This document shows, in pieces, positions 23,770-37,064 of a stretch of DNA of 64,000 nt. The notes under the pieces are model-generated. The model searched no databases, was not told the origin of the DNA, and worked only from the letters and a program-made list of their open reading frames with translations. A program made the translations under genes and the position numbers. This DNA comes from Alosa alosa (Eukaryota > Chordata > Actinopteri > Clupeiformes > Clupeidae). The first letter of the stretch is position 1, and each line of letters starts with the position of its first letter. The DNA lies in NCBI RefSeq assembly GCF_017589495.1, contig NC_063206.1, positions 19,162,480-19,226,479 of the forward strand. The letters are read 5' to 3'.

Positions 23770-26000
23770 CTGCTCTCATTTCATCATTTTCCTTTCCCTC
23801 TCTCATTTCATTCTTATAATACAGTATGTGACGTGTAGATGATGTTTAAAAAAAAAATAATAAAAAAATAAAATAAAAAAAACCTTTGACATGTGAGCAA
23901 AGGTTTCAAATGCTTCTGTTTCTAAAACAGAAGGGGGTCTGATTGTCAGTTAGGTCAAAGTTATTCAGAAAACTTGTTGCGTTTTTGCAAGGAGCTCTCA
24001 CCCAGACCACTGAATTGCGTGGTATATAGTCCATACAACTTGAATATTAATAGTTGCTTAAAAGCTGTGCTTCAGTGGCCGATTCTTGCATCTGTCTCTG
24101 CTTTCGACCGGCTACTCCTATAGACTTCCACTACAACGATCTTAGCTGGACAATAACCACTAGGGATACATTGTAGTGTATCGCATGTGGCACCGTGACC
24201 ATGTGAATGCATATAAATGTGTATAATGAGCTTTATTGGCCGACAAGAACACTAAGATGCATAAAAACAACACTGCCTCAATAGGTTATTGGCCTACGCA
24301 ATAGTGGCCAGCTGGGGCGCCACTAGACCTAAAAATACACTGGGGCACAAGCGCCCCTAGGGGGGCCTGGTCATGGTCCCCCGGAAGAAAATGGTGTATA
24401 TTTTAACGTTTTTAAGAGGTTATAGTTATTAATTTTTCTCTATGGATGGACATATGTGTAGGATACTATTTTGCACTTCAGAATTTTAACTATGCACACA
24501 CAGGTGGAATATTTATGATGATAACTGCAATAAGTTTTACAGTTCAGAAATGGTCACAAATAATGTGAAATTATGCAGTGGATGTTACCTGTGTTGTTCA
24601 GCTAGTTAATCTGAGCTAGTTATCATGGTCATTGTGAAGGCCATCTATACATCTTCCTTTTTCAGTCTGGGCTACACATATCTGGGAAAGTATGATGTGA
24701 TAATATTTGCATAATGTCTTATGTCAGGCTTTATATCAAGAAAAAATAATTTGTGTCTCATGATTTTTTTCTATTCATATTTTGGGAAGCATGCCAGTAG
24801 AAAGTATCTGTGTAAGTGGGATTGTCTGGAATCTAGCAATATAAGAACCATGATGGTGGGATACTCTATGGCTAAACAATTTACAAAAATGTATGTACTG
24901 ACATAAATAGTTTACATTAGAATACATTATAATTTCTGCCCAAAGTTTCGGATTTAGAAATGTGTTGCAATTCCCAAACCAGATTACTCGGGAACAGCTT
25001 ATTGTACAGAGGCATGCTTTATATCCTTGTATTCGGTATATGGTCTGTTGTTTATTGTGATATATGGTTTGCCATGCGTTGAGTGAAGAGTTCATGAGAT
25101 ATTTCACCGAGACTAATGGATCTGCATAGCATATTTGCAGAATGCAAATATGATTACATTTCATGAAAGTTCAATTTTCTCACGAACCATTTATCACAGC
25201 AGCGTGGCGCTACTATCATTGGACAGCTTAGATTCCGCGTGTGATATACTGTGTGATATCTTTAGTTGAACCTTGACTTGACATTTTACTGGGGCACAGC
25301 AGTACTAGATCTATTGGTGGATTTTATGGCCAAAACACACCCATAACCAATAAAAAACATAAGAATAACCCTTTGAACAATGTGCCTGGCATCTGGCAAA
25401 CTTGTCATGCCTTCAAGATAGCAATTTTAGACTGGACACACCCTAAATGTGCTTAAACCGTACGCTTCAGACCATGTGTTTCACATTGTCAAGATCCATC
25501 CCTGCCTGTGCATACAATACATACACACAATGTCCCTTTAAGTAAAAAACATATGGATCCTGATCAACATGTAGGGGCACTGAAACAGCGACCCCTCTAC
25601 TTGTATGAAAATGTAAGGTAAATCGGACCAGTAGTTTTTAAGACGAACGTCCTAACAGACAGACAGACAGACAAATGGACAGACCCAGGGGTGGACCATC
25701 CAACGGCCGTCGCCCTGGCTCAATGCTTCATCAGACAAGTAGCCTAGTCAGTGTCTAGCTCTCCAAATGAGCTGACATGAGATCTATGCATTAACACAGG
25801 TATTATGGCGGCCTTACATTGTACGATTTTGGTCTGTTTTCACAGTCGGCAACTAAATTTCCAAAGTCGGACAGAAATCATGGGAGTTGTACTGGAATCG
25901 CGGCGCACTCCCGTCAACTAGATCGTTAATTGTAAGGTGCCAATCTTAGCGGTTTTAAGTCAGTCAGAGTCAGTCTTTTTTCTAGTTTTGCCATTACGAC
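23770..26000. other. No gene seen; old repeats
   Basis: An A-rich run lies at 23850-23882. The stretch 24320-25330 has 'ctggggcac' phrases at both ends and contains a segment shared with 45000-45190. A tandem 'acagac' run at 25655-25672 resembles the tail of a retroposed repeat. Confidence 0.45.
24650..24860 (+). repeat. Dispersed repeat, copy 1
   Basis: This is collinear with 45000-45190: shared phrases include 'gaaagtatgat', 'tcatgattt/tcatgaata', 'catgccagta' and 'gcaatataag'. Similarity is moderate, so both copies are old. Confidence 0.55.
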
Positions 26001-26003
26001 AAC

Positions 26004-26323
26004 ATGTTTGATTTTGTAACAAAATGCGAAGTTGTCTCAGAATGGTTTTTATTGGTTTTGGTACACCAAAACACACGAACACATAATGCAGCCCAGACCC
26101 GACCCTTATGCCCCAGCACTACACATCTGCTCCAGGTTGCATTCCACCACACACCAGCTAAACCTGGTTCTGCACACTCTACTAACGGGGAACACAAACA
26201 CGACTGTAAGATGATGCAGTGACATAACCAACATTACACATAATCAACATTAACATTCCTGCACGCTTTGCACAGCATTATGGGAGTTCAGTCATGAACC
26301 AGCTAGGCTCAGTTTACTACACA
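26004..26323 (-). mobile_element. 3' LTR of a Ty3/gypsy-type retrotransposon
   Basis: On the minus strand a purine run with seven G residues (polypurine tract, 26324-26333) is followed by TG...CA-bounded DNA of about 320 bp containing AATAAA (26048-26053 complement). It directly follows the integrase reading frames, as expected for a 3' LTR. The exact left end is uncertain. Confidence 0.6.
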
Positions 26324-26336
26324 TCCCCCCCGAGAC

Positions 26337-27190
26337 TTAGTCCATGTCCCCTTGACTCAAGGCTGGGACGCGACGCTGGCGTTGTGGCCGCCCCGCTGTC
26401 GCGGCGATTACTTCCAGGGAAGGCTGCACGGTGACCGGTGTTAGAGCCACAGCTCCATTGTCACCAAGTTCCACAGAATCAGTGTCCAAGTCTCCACGAC
26501 CCTCAGCTGAGGCCAGGGGTTGATACGGGGCCAGTCGATCACGGTGGAGAGCCATAACTCTCCGACGCTTAATCAGTCTCAGACGATAGACCACGTCAGA
26601 CAGCTTCTCTAAGACATCACACGGCCCGACCCACTGGCTAGTGAGTTTCGGGGAAATGCCTTTCTTTCTCTCTGGGCAGTACACCCAAACTTTATCGAAG
26701 GTCTGGAACAGCACGTATCGTAAGCTCGCTTTTGACATATTCCAGCTTCACTCATAGCCTGCCGGGCCAACTCGTGTACTCCTTTCAGTCTCTCGCGTAG
26801 CTGCTTGAAGTATTCCAGCCCTGGCTTACCCCCAATCTCCGCTTCCGGAGGCGAACCGAACACCCAAGTCCACCGGCGTGCGTAGCTCGTGCCCGAACAT
26901 CAGAGCTGCCGGGGTGCATTTCGTTGACTCTTGCACCGATGTGCGATATGCCCAGAGCACCAGGGACAAGTGTAAGTCCCAGTCCTTTTGTCGGCAGTCG
27001 GCCAATATGGCCAGCTGCACTGCTAGCGTCCGATTAAACCGTTCCACTAGCCTGTCGCTTTATGGATGCAGAGGTTTCCTGGATGCCCATGCGCTGGCAA
27101 ACCTCAGCAAACACCTCCGCCTCGAATTCCGCCCTTGGTCGCTGTGGAGCTCTTCCGGTGCCCCGAACCGACAGAACGTCTCAGACCTTT
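26337..27190 (-). pseudogene. Degenerate Ty3/gypsy integrase (3' part of pol)
   Basis: Minus-strand frames, broken by shifts near 27050, 26840 and 26720, give in order the end of the integrase core and the C-terminal region. The core shows a 'HSDQGR' motif near 27145 and 'RLVERFNRT' near 27040; the C-terminal region shows a GPY/F-type 'WVGPCDV'. The order and the following LTR identify the 3' end of a gypsy-class element. The 5' part (gag, protease, RT, RNase H) is absent, because homology stops near 27190. Frameshifts and one in-frame stop show that it is dead. Confidence 0.75.
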
Positions 27191-27199
27191 TTAATACCA

Positions 27200-27825
27200 C
27201 TTCAGATGAAATTTAATACCTACATCGCACCCATTCGGATAGAATAAATAATATTAAAGGTAAGATTAAACCTCAAATAATTACTATTTACAAGTGTTTG
27301 AACATGCCAACATGAACATGACAGCAGTGCAGTGGCAACGCAAAGCTTTGTCGCGGTAGTAACGTGACTGAATGTCCCGCTTCATGGACAAATTTACACG
27401 GAAAAGAACCTAGTTGATTTTAGCTATTAAAGTAAATTAAAAAATCGTTTGACTGAACTTTTTTCAGGCCATAAGTCATACGTTGTTCATATCTACCTAT
27501 AGAGATAGCAGCCCTTTTGCAGTCTTGACCTATTGGTTTTTAATGTACAAAAAGATGCAAACAGCAAAGTAAAGCACCAAATAAACACCAAAACGACAGG
27601 GTACTCTTAAGTTATTATATAATTAATGCCACCTACAGGTGAATGCATAGAACATAACAATCCTATGGTTTGTGTACCCTGTAGACTCGTTTTAGCCACC
27701 AGTGGCCGCTATGTGAATAAAGCGAATTGAGAGTGTTCTTGATTGAGATTGAGTTTTCCTGATGAACAAAACAATATTTCAATACCATCCCTGACTTCAC
27801 ATTTCCTCATCAAAGTAACGAATCA
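27200..27825. other. No gene seen
   Basis: AT-rich DNA between the gypsy fragment and the palindromic element. Confidence 0.5.
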
Positions 27826-27828
27826 GAA

Positions 27829-29490
27829 CAATCTAGATATTGTTCATATTTATATTGGGAACAATCTAGATATTGTTCATGTTCCCCGGTCCTATGTTCC
27901 CCGCCTATTTGTATGGGACCGGGAACATAGGACCCTTTTTGTAGAAAAGGGTCCTATGTTCCCCGCTTTGTATCTGACCAATGAAATTGCATGGGATATG
28001 CTTACGAATGCACATTTCGTGCACAAACGGTAGCAAAGTGTATTTTTCTGTCAATATTGCTTGTCAGAGCACACCAGGTAGACCTATACATACGCCAAGA
28101 CGGTGCAATATTGACATAAGCCAGAAGGGCGATTTTCCTAACTTCCACGTTGAGTCTAGCGGAGTAAAAGAATAGATGAAGAACATTTTTTATAACATAG
28201 GCCTACAATGGTTTTACTTGTGTAGTGCTTCTTTGCTGAATATAACGAGTTCAAAGTTAACATTCTAGGTAACTTCGCATTGTCCGCTTCAGCACTAAAT
28301 TGAGGACAGCAACACACATGAGCTGCACCTCTCACAGAAGAAACGCGCTACAACTACATGCCTTTTTCAGTTGATATTTAATTGGTTTGTTTTGTTCATT
28401 TTCCGTTTGCTGGCACGCTGCAGGGAGGACTGTGCGTTGCTCCGAAGCCCCTTTGGTCTGACTCGTCAATAATCCAAAAATGTCCCTTTGGGTCTACAGC
28501 CCAGTATAGTTTGATATCTCTTTGTTCCATTAAAATTAATCCCATTCTTCCGACAGCTTAACCAAAGGCTATTTTAGATCACCTCCTTCACCTCTTGTAC
28601 AGTAAGAATCAACAATGACATGCCAAGTGCAAAGACAATGACAAGCTTGGGACTGAAGCCATGCAGACTCGGCTAGATTTAAACACAGCAGGCCGTTGCA
28701 GCAAGACAGTGAGCCAATCCTAATATCATAGGAAAACAGGTGGGGCTGTGCCATTAGGCTGATGACACTGACACCAACTACTGTTACATACAAGACTTAA
28801 GTGTCTCAATTAAATCAATTAAACGTGACTATATTCACACTGCTCCTCTGTGCAAAGAACTTCAGTTCGCGGCACCCCCTCTTCCTTCCCTCCTTCCCTC
28901 ATCACAAACAAAAAAAAAGTGTTTTCCACCAAAAGCTGTCACCGGTCTGCACGTCTGTTGTAACTGCGTTGACTGAAGGGATTGTGTGTTTCTGGTTAAA
29001 TAAAAAGGATATATGTGAGTGTGTGTATATGTGAATATTTTCCTTATTTATTGATGTCATAAGCATGTTTTATAGGTAGCCTAAGTTAAGTTTATGCTAA
29101 CATAGCCTAGCATTATTAACTTAAACTCGTCTCTCTTAGCATCTGTTGAACCTGCTTTTCATCTTCTGAAATTATCGATGCGCATTAAACAGCATATAAC
29201 TCAAGCAGCTATTTCAAGCAGCTACAGTTACAATTAAATCAATTAAACGCGACTATATCACACTGGGCTCCGCACTGCGCCTCTGTGCAAAGAACTTCAG
29301 TTCGCGGCGCCCCATCTCCTTCCCTCATCACAAACAAAGTGTGGGCACGGAGCAACAACAACCCGCGCCTTGCCTGGCGGCTACAGTCTACTTGGAAACA
29401 GCGGGGAACATAGGACCCTTTTTTCAAAAAAGGGTCCTATGTTCCCCAGTAGCGGGGAACATAGGACCCGGGGAACATAGGGATGACCCC
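27829..29490. mobile_element. Element with compound palindromic ends
   Basis: The motif GGGTCCTATGTTCCCC, in both orientations, occurs at 27882-27903, 27917-27935 and 27945-27965 at the left, and at 29401-29420, 29428-29448, 29452-29472 and (partial) 29471-29481 at the right. Each end contains a hairpin with arms of about 20 bp and a loop of 1-5 nt. Inside, a segment of about 110 bp is directly repeated (28807-28912 and 29231-29340). A 20-bp direct repeat ('gaacaatctagatattgttc') at 27829-27879 precedes the left end. No transposase frame was found. The family is not recognised. Confidence 0.55.
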
Positions 29491-30235
29491 TTTCCATTTG
29501 TTGCCTCATCCGCATTTAATGAAAACATGGTCATTTTTAGTTTTACAGACTACTGGTTATGGTTTTGTGCTATACATTAATAGTAGCAAAGTTTTAAGTT
29601 GACTATTTTAATTGCATGGTTATTTTTTGTCAACATACGCTCACAACCTACTGTCATTAAAAGTGAGGCCTATAGTATGGTGTCTTGTGTAATCCCGCTG
29701 GATTTTCTTGTAAAAATTTATTTTTTTGCATATTTTGCTAGTATAGAGTCTAAGGAACAAGATTTTTTTTTTCTTCAAATTTTCACGATCCATTTTCACA
29801 CTTAGATGACATCATCATTTATATATTCCATAATTAAGACTGGGATCACTATCACTTGGGGGTCAAATGTGAGAAAACACTGGTAAAGAGGGTATTTTGC
29901 CTAATTTTTGGTTGCTGATTCTGAATATCATATTTACTTAGCTGATTTTTTAGTTTTAAACCTGCTAATTAGCATTTATGCCTAAAACTGGCCTCCATAG
30001 GCAAATAGAAAAAATGTAACTCCTTGATATTCGTGATGAATAGGGTTGAATATTTAAGACAATATTTTTTTGATATAAGTTTTCTGAAAACATATGTTTA
30101 TGGATTTGCATACATTTCAATTACAGACATCTGAATTTTGGATAGTTAACATTGAATGTAGTCATGTTAAGGTTTGCCTTCAGAACTTTTTCTGGATTCA
30201 GAGCCTTAAAAGAATGGCTTGTTCAAGCGCCAGTC
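29490..30235. other. No gene seen
   Basis: AT-rich intergenic DNA. Confidence 0.5.
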
Positions 30236-30239
30236 CTAA

Positions 30240-30800
30240 AGCAAGACAACCTATAACGAAGGTGTGACACCTATAACAAAGACTAGAACCACCACTTATC
30301 ATCCAGAGGGGAACGGTCAATGTGAACGTCTCAACAGGACACTTCATGACTTGCTCAGGACCTTAGCCCCTGAAAAGAAGCGGAAATGGCCCCAGTTGCA
30401 TAGTGATTAAGGAGCTGGGCTAGCGTGCAGTAGCCTGAAAGTTGTCGGTAATAATATAGCTGACATACAGTATGTAAGTGACTTTGGTCAAGAAGTGTCT
30501 GCTAAATGTAATGTACATGTAAACTCTTTTGTAAGAACCATTTCACGGTCGCCACAAAATCCAGGATACATGGGTGTCTACCAAGTATGAAATTGTGGAG
30601 TGTCTTGGAATTGGGACACACTATAAGATCAGGCTGTATAGGGAAAAGGGCCCCCTTAAGACGTTCCACTCATAATACTGCCGGACAGCATTCAAACCCC
30701 TTCCACCTCCCACAGTCTGTTTCACATGAGTTCTCTGCCAGTGTAGCAGAAGTACATATTCTCCCCATCCCCTTCAGGCCTTGGCAGTAGATAGGTATGC
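30240..30800 (+). pseudogene. Second Ty3/gypsy integrase fragment
   Basis: About 30275-30395 translates to an integrase-core end ('TYHPEGNGQCERLNRT'). After an unrelated insert (about 30400-30530), 30545-30680 gives an integrase C-terminal stretch ('GRHKIQDTWVSTKYEIVE'). It belongs to a different gypsy lineage from the copy at 26337-27190 and lies on the opposite strand. It is heavily broken. Confidence 0.65.
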
Positions 30801-30889
30801 TACCAGGAGGGTGAACTTTAAAGCCAGGTGTGTTTGTGGAAAGGCTGACCTGCAGGGCTGGCGCACACGCCCACCCGTGGGTGATCATA

Positions 30890-33460
30890 TAAGTAGCTTC
30901 CTCTCATGGAGAACAATGCCGGTCATTTAAATTGTTTGGCGCAAGGGTGCTTGTGGTTGTTGTTGGAAGAACATGGCTTTATTCTCAATTCTAAGACTTC
31001 ATTGCTTCTCTCGCACACCCAGCCTGTTGGCTGTGGATAACCCGTTGCTTTTAAAGAGAGCAAATGCACATGGTTTAGTGTCTGAGCAATGTTTTCCCTT
31101 GAGTTATTTGTTTTTGTATTAGTTCAGGCTGTGAGAGAGCCATCCGTGGTTTGTCTGTACCTTATATTTTTTTGTTTGTTAATTTTGCCTACTATTACTC
31201 AACTACCCATGCCTATGACACCTAGTGGTGTACTGTGTTGCCTGTACTATTATAGATTATTTCCAAGACAAATTTATCTTAAGGTAGACAATAGAATGAC
31301 ATGGCAGGTCAAGGAAAGCATCAAGAAAAGCAAAGATTAAGAAATTGTTTTTGACATAGGCAACAGGCAAGGTGGAGGTGTTTTTACACTTTTCAGACAC
31401 TCAAAGTTTGAAAACTATGGATATTGTTTTAGAACCAACAACCTTTCTACATTATCTGAGGGTTTTGTGTGCAAAAAGTGGAATTAATTGTCAAAAAATT
31501 AAAAGAAAATGTGAAAATCACTTTTCGGATTAGATATAATCGCTTATTTTAAAACATACAGATAAAAACACTAAAGATGGATCGGGAAAATTTGAAGACA
31601 AAAAAGATCTTGTTCCTTAGACTCTATTAGCAAAATATGCAAAAAAATAAATTTTTACATGAAAATCCAGCGGGACCCTATTTTCCAAACACAGCGTATA
31701 GGCTACTGTCTGTGCGTCACAAACACGACTGACCCCAGAGCCCGTCTACGGAGAGCCTTGCCACTCCGTATTAAGTCCCATTGTACCGAATTTTGGATGC
31801 AGTTCCACCAGAGTTCCACTGGGGGCGATCGCCACGACTGCAGAATGAATGGGAGTCAATGGAGCTAGACGGCTAAATTTGTCTCTTTCACCTGATTGTC
31901 GTTGACAAATCTCAAATTTGATTGTAGTTTGTATAACTTCAACATGGGTTATAGGTCAAAAGTTGAATGAACAAGTACTTATGTCCTTTTGATTTCTTAC
32001 AGGTTGGGTCGTTGTTGCACATAACACGCTAGCATTGTGCTAATGAATGACGTCATTGACACATTTGAAAGGCTTTTTAGAACAATTAAGTGACTTTAAT
32101 AAATATAATACTCAACCAAGTGTATTTTCTTTGCCTCCCCTTTCGAATACAATACTCAAATTGCAACCGTATGGCAAGCCGTTCAGGACATAACGTCTGT
32201 CAAAATAATGCCTCCACGTGTAGATTTTTTACTTCTTCAGGAGTAAAAAATAGACGTCTGAGCGTCAGACGTCTTATTTTTACATGTGCCACGGGCAAAA
32301 ACTTTGCGTCTGACGTCAGAAGTAAAAAAAATGATGTCTGGGTGATTTGCTGCAATGCCAGAGCCTTTGTGCCAGAGTAGACACAGCATTGGCTGCTGGA
32401 AACAGGAAATGCAGCAGAAGAAACAAGATGCCAGAGCAATGTGCAGCATATTCCTGCTCACATCGGCAGACCATCACAAACAGGGCTCGGGGGATTACTT
32501 TTCACAAGTAAGATTTAACATTATCGTACTATTGGTTGTATTTTGTGAATGCAATATTACCAGAGTTGAAAAGGAGCAAGGATCTTTGTTATTACTGTAT
32601 GTAAATCGTAGCCAGCTAGCTAGGCTATTTGCTAGGTGTTCAGGTGTTCACCCGGCTATGAACTGAGACTTGATAAGTCATATTCCATAACACTGACTTA
32701 CATTACAACTGACACAAGAATGCTATTGTAGAAATGAATCAAATATTACTAATATAATATTGGCCGGCGAATTTTACACAAGTGGCACAGACTGTAGCCT
32801 ATTATCGGGCAGTTGCTACTTGTAGCTTAGCTAGTAACTAGACTGCATTTCCGGCGGGAACTGCGAAAGTGTGCTTGCCCTGGTCCGGTCACCAACGTGA
32901 GCAGACAGTGGCATACGCTATGCTGAACCTGGCTTGATCCAGGCATTGTAACAGTGCCTTTCAGTGTTGGAGCAGTGGCAATATCAAAAGCTCTAGGAGA
33001 GGGCTATTCAACTATTAGCTTGCGGGTTGAATGCGGTTCGTTGGATTTGACCTTTGGCCTGCCTTCGAATTTAGCTTCTATGACTGAGATCAAATCAATA
33101 AAATAAAATGACAGCAGTGATTGGCTGCAAAAATAAATAATGTCACGCGTCTTGCGCCTCTCAAACTGGGCTATCAGGTAACCTACAGAGGAATTGAAAT
33201 TATGAAATATGACCAAGGCATTAAAAAGCTGCTTGTTTGTCAGGATACTTTTTCACTGATTTATTTAAAAAAATATGAGCTATGAGTGTGATCTCATCCA
33301 TGATCCATCCCACAAATTATGTTTTACTGGTTTATTTGACAAATAATCGATATGGATTTGCTCTATAAAGACCTTATGTCTGTTTGGGATTGTTTTGTGA
33401 GCCTGGGGTTGTTTTGAGAGCCTATTGATGTAGCCTATCTCACATGTATCTCAGAATAAA
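30890..33460. other. No gene seen
   Basis: Mixed AT-rich DNA. A short palindrome-rich patch, 'gacgtctgagcgtcagacgt', lies at 32251-32275, with further GACGTC-type motifs at 32186-32340, probably a small foldback repeat. Confidence 0.45.
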
Positions 33461-33960
33461 NNNNNNNNNNNNNNNNNNNNNNNNNNNNNNNNNNNNNNNN
33501 NNNNNNNNNNNNNNNNNNNNNNNNNNNNNNNNNNNNNNNNNNNNNNNNNNNNNNNNNNNNNNNNNNNNNNNNNNNNNNNNNNNNNNNNNNNNNNNNNNNN
33601 NNNNNNNNNNNNNNNNNNNNNNNNNNNNNNNNNNNNNNNNNNNNNNNNNNNNNNNNNNNNNNNNNNNNNNNNNNNNNNNNNNNNNNNNNNNNNNNNNNNN
33701 NNNNNNNNNNNNNNNNNNNNNNNNNNNNNNNNNNNNNNNNNNNNNNNNNNNNNNNNNNNNNNNNNNNNNNNNNNNNNNNNNNNNNNNNNNNNNNNNNNNN
33801 NNNNNNNNNNNNNNNNNNNNNNNNNNNNNNNNNNNNNNNNNNNNNNNNNNNNNNNNNNNNNNNNNNNNNNNNNNNNNNNNNNNNNNNNNNNNNNNNNNNN
33901 NNNNNNNNNNNNNNNNNNNNNNNNNNNNNNNNNNNNNNNNNNNNNNNNNNNNNNNNNNNN
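33461..33960. other. Assembly gap (500 N)
   Basis: Exactly 500 N, a conventional scaffold-gap length; the true distance is unknown. Frames translated across it are meaningless. Confidence 0.99.
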
Positions 33961-36685
33961 CTAGGCCATGTAAGGCACAGTATGGTAAATAAGAGAGTAT
34001 AATGTTGAGATTAAAAAAGCTAATATTTAACTGTGCTGCTGTTAGGCCACTGTTAGGAACAGATGACAAAAATGTTCTTCACAACACTGTCACAAATCCA
34101 CCTTATTTTCCTCATTTCTCATTATTGTTTTTATATACTGGAGTTAAAACAGTTAATAGTCCATGACGTTTGCTTAACAGTGTTGCTTTCATGCCGGCTC
34201 TTTTTGATACAGTCCAATTTGTCTGCGCTGATGGATGCACCTGGATGAAGATGCACTCTCCTCCTCCTTTTGACTGTCTATTCCTCCTCGTCATCCAACA
34301 TTTTATATATTAACTCAAAAGTTATTTTAGGGAAATATATTTTTTTCCAATTGCCAAGACTACTCGCTTTTTTTAATTATGAGAACTTTAATTTAATTTT
34401 TAATTTAACGGTTATTGCTACATTGTGTCAAAGCGTTATAGAATCTTCTAATTGTATCGTGTTCGCAGAGTTATTTATTATTAGCTGTGCAAAGTCTCTC
34501 AGCCAATAAACAAATAAATAGTTCCAGAACGTCTCTCGGCCAATAAGAAACAAATAAATAGTTCCATAGAACCCAATTGTTATAATAGGTATAAAGCCTA
34601 TTTTTTAAAAGCAGAACTCTTCTAAACCAAAAACACAGAGACACTGTCTAAAGAATGGGAGCGTGAGAAAAAGAGGAAGTAGAAACGCCTGAGAATATGA
34701 CTGGGCAGGATTGCAGGGATGGGAGATGTGAAACTTGCCAGATTTCTTCTTCGTGTGAGTTTTGGAACATGTAGAGATATCCAGATGTTATCACCCAGAG
34801 AGAAGAAATATTCTTTTCTGATTGGCTGGTGGGTGGCTATTAATTCTGAGTAACGAATATCTATCTTTAAAGTAGATCTTGTAAAATAAAAAAAATAGTT
34901 TAATCACCGTTCCATATCAATGCTTATGAATGGTAACTATAACGACCATAGTAGGACAACAGTTGACCCTGGAAGCAGGCTTCACAACTCTTCCTCCGCT
35001 ATCACTGTTAGGGCCAAAGAAAGTTGTACAACAAAAGTTGGCTTCTTTTTAAACGGAACCGCCTGTTTCCTTGTGGAAGCGGTTCTCGGCGGAGGCCTCG
35101 GCCTCGTACATTAATTTCGTATAACGGGACACCTGATGTGCTGTACCAATCTTTTCTCTCACTCCCAGTATGCACCAGAGAAACACAGAGGAAGTAGGGC
35201 CTACAATGTGACAAGGACCATGTAGTCACTGTCCTCAAAAAGCACCCCCAATTTAGAGGTGTAGAAATGCCTATTAACCCATTTACTCCTAAAATGCCTG
35301 CTAAAAACGCCTATAGAATCCTATGGCATTCTAGACTAAATAACCTTATTTCCTGAGGCTTTTCTGAAAACATACTAAAAATTGTCAACGTCTACCAAAA
35401 TGTAATATCTAAGCCTCTGTAGCACCTAGAAACATGAAATAAAAAGCATGCTGCGCTACGCAGCATCCAGTGGGAGGGTCAATGTTGCGCTACGCAGCAT
35501 CCAGCGGGAGGGTCAATGTTGCGTCATGCAGCATCCAGCGCGAAACTATGCCTACTCAATAATCACGATCTTCAACCCCCCCTGCCACAATTCTAGCCTA
35601 CATTCCAGTGATTTTAGTTGTGTCCAGTTTTCATGGAACCACATGAGCCCTCTCCTGTAAATGACTTAAATATGCACTTGAGCCTTTCGGCCCAGAAATC
35701 AATGGGAAAAAATTGATCTTGTTTTTCATTTTAGAGGTGAATGTATGAGACTGTTACCTGAACCTGTGTGGGATTTCTCAACTGGGCTCCCTAAGATAGA
35801 TTGCTGATTGGCATTGAATGCATCAGGACAGAGATAGGCTATCATAGCAGAGGAAATGTGTGTAACAGACCTTACAGAACAAAAATGGTCAATGAAGTGA
35901 TTAGTGTGTGTGTGTGTGTGTGTGTTTCAGTGTGTAGTGAGCCTTTATGTTTGGGTTCCAGAAACTAGTGTTACCCTGGGTTTTTTTTTTTTTTTTTTGG
36001 GGGTGTAAAAGAGAATTTTATATCTTGTATAATGATTATATTGTTAAAACATATATTACACTTGTATTATATTTATATTATATTTCATATCTAACAATGC
36101 TGGAACATGCAGGGTGTGTTTGAGTCCCCCTCTCTCTTTCTCTCTCTCTCTCTCTGTGTGTGTGTGTTTGTTTCAAGGTGTGGCGGGTCTGCATGTTTGG
36201 AGGTGAAAACAGAAACTGCCATAAAGTAGAGCAAACTAGAGAGCATAGGGGAAAGAGAGCGCTCTAGTTCATAAGAGTAATTTCACAGCCAGCCTGTCCT
36301 CTCCAGCATGCTAATTGGCTAAGGCAATATTTAGAACTTTCACTAATCTGCCTCTGAAAATAAAATGGAATGGAACAGGTGGCATTTATGCCTACAGACA
36401 ACAGATCAACTAGGCCAGTGCTCATTCACCTCAATTCTGGGACCATCCTGAGATAGAGCTCTGCTGAGAGTTCTGTCTTGGTACAACACTGCTCTCCTCT
36501 TGCGGTCAGAAAATAATAACACTGTACACTACACAAAATGTCAAACTAAGCATTTTAATAGCATTTTCAAACTATTAGTTAGGCAGATTAAACATGGAAC
36601 AAGACGAAAGGTTTCCATGTAAACTGTAGGTGTAGGCTTTGTTCCTTACTCCACTGGGAAAAAAAGTTTGCCACCTCAACAATTA
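33961..36685. other. No gene seen
   Basis: A duplicated stretch of about 45 bp with 'aacaaataaatagttcca' lies at 34496-34566. A 34-bp tandem repeat is listed separately. Short (TG)n is at 35906-35925, T-run at 35982-35998 and (TC)n/(GT)n at 36130-36167. Confidence 0.5.
35449..35545. repeat. 34-bp tandem repeat
   Basis: Two full copies and one partial copy of a unit that starts 'tgcgctacgcagcatccag' and continues 'gggagggtcaatgt'. It has a CpG-containing palindromic core, 'gcgctacgc'. Confidence 0.85.
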
Positions 36686-36689
36686 TGAC

Positions 36690-37035
36690 AAATCTTTGCT
36701 TGAAGTTAAACATTTGCTAAGGGCAGTTGTACAGTTTATTCTATTATTACAATACTTTAATGCACCAAAAAATTTTTGGCAGCATATTAAATAGTGCTTT
36801 TAATATAGTATTTAGAGGTTTATAATTCAACACTAATCACAGTACAATACTGACATACAAACTGAATTACATTGAGGCAACAGGGTGAAATAAGATGACA
36901 TCATGTTAAATTTTTTATGCTTGACCGACAAAAGTAACAGTTCCCAAATCTGAAAAGTTCTGAGGTGGCACAGGGTTTTTGTTCCTTACTGGTTTTCAGG
37001 AAAGCTGACATGCCTTTTCAACAGTGGTGTAGCTC
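36690..37035 (+). repeat. Direct repeat segment I, copy 1
   Basis: It matches 37935-38258 in the same orientation, with small indels: shared 'acatttgctaagggcagttg', 'cagtttattctattattac' and 'aagttctgaggtggcacagg'. The second copy is followed, like the first, by an (AT)n tract. Confidence 0.85.
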
Positions 37036-37049
37036 TGGTCAATCAAAGT

Positions 37050-37064
37050 ATAATATATATATAT

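Noticed and set aside
33440..34069. Frames of 182 and 209 residues
   Set aside because: They consist of the 500-N assembly gap.
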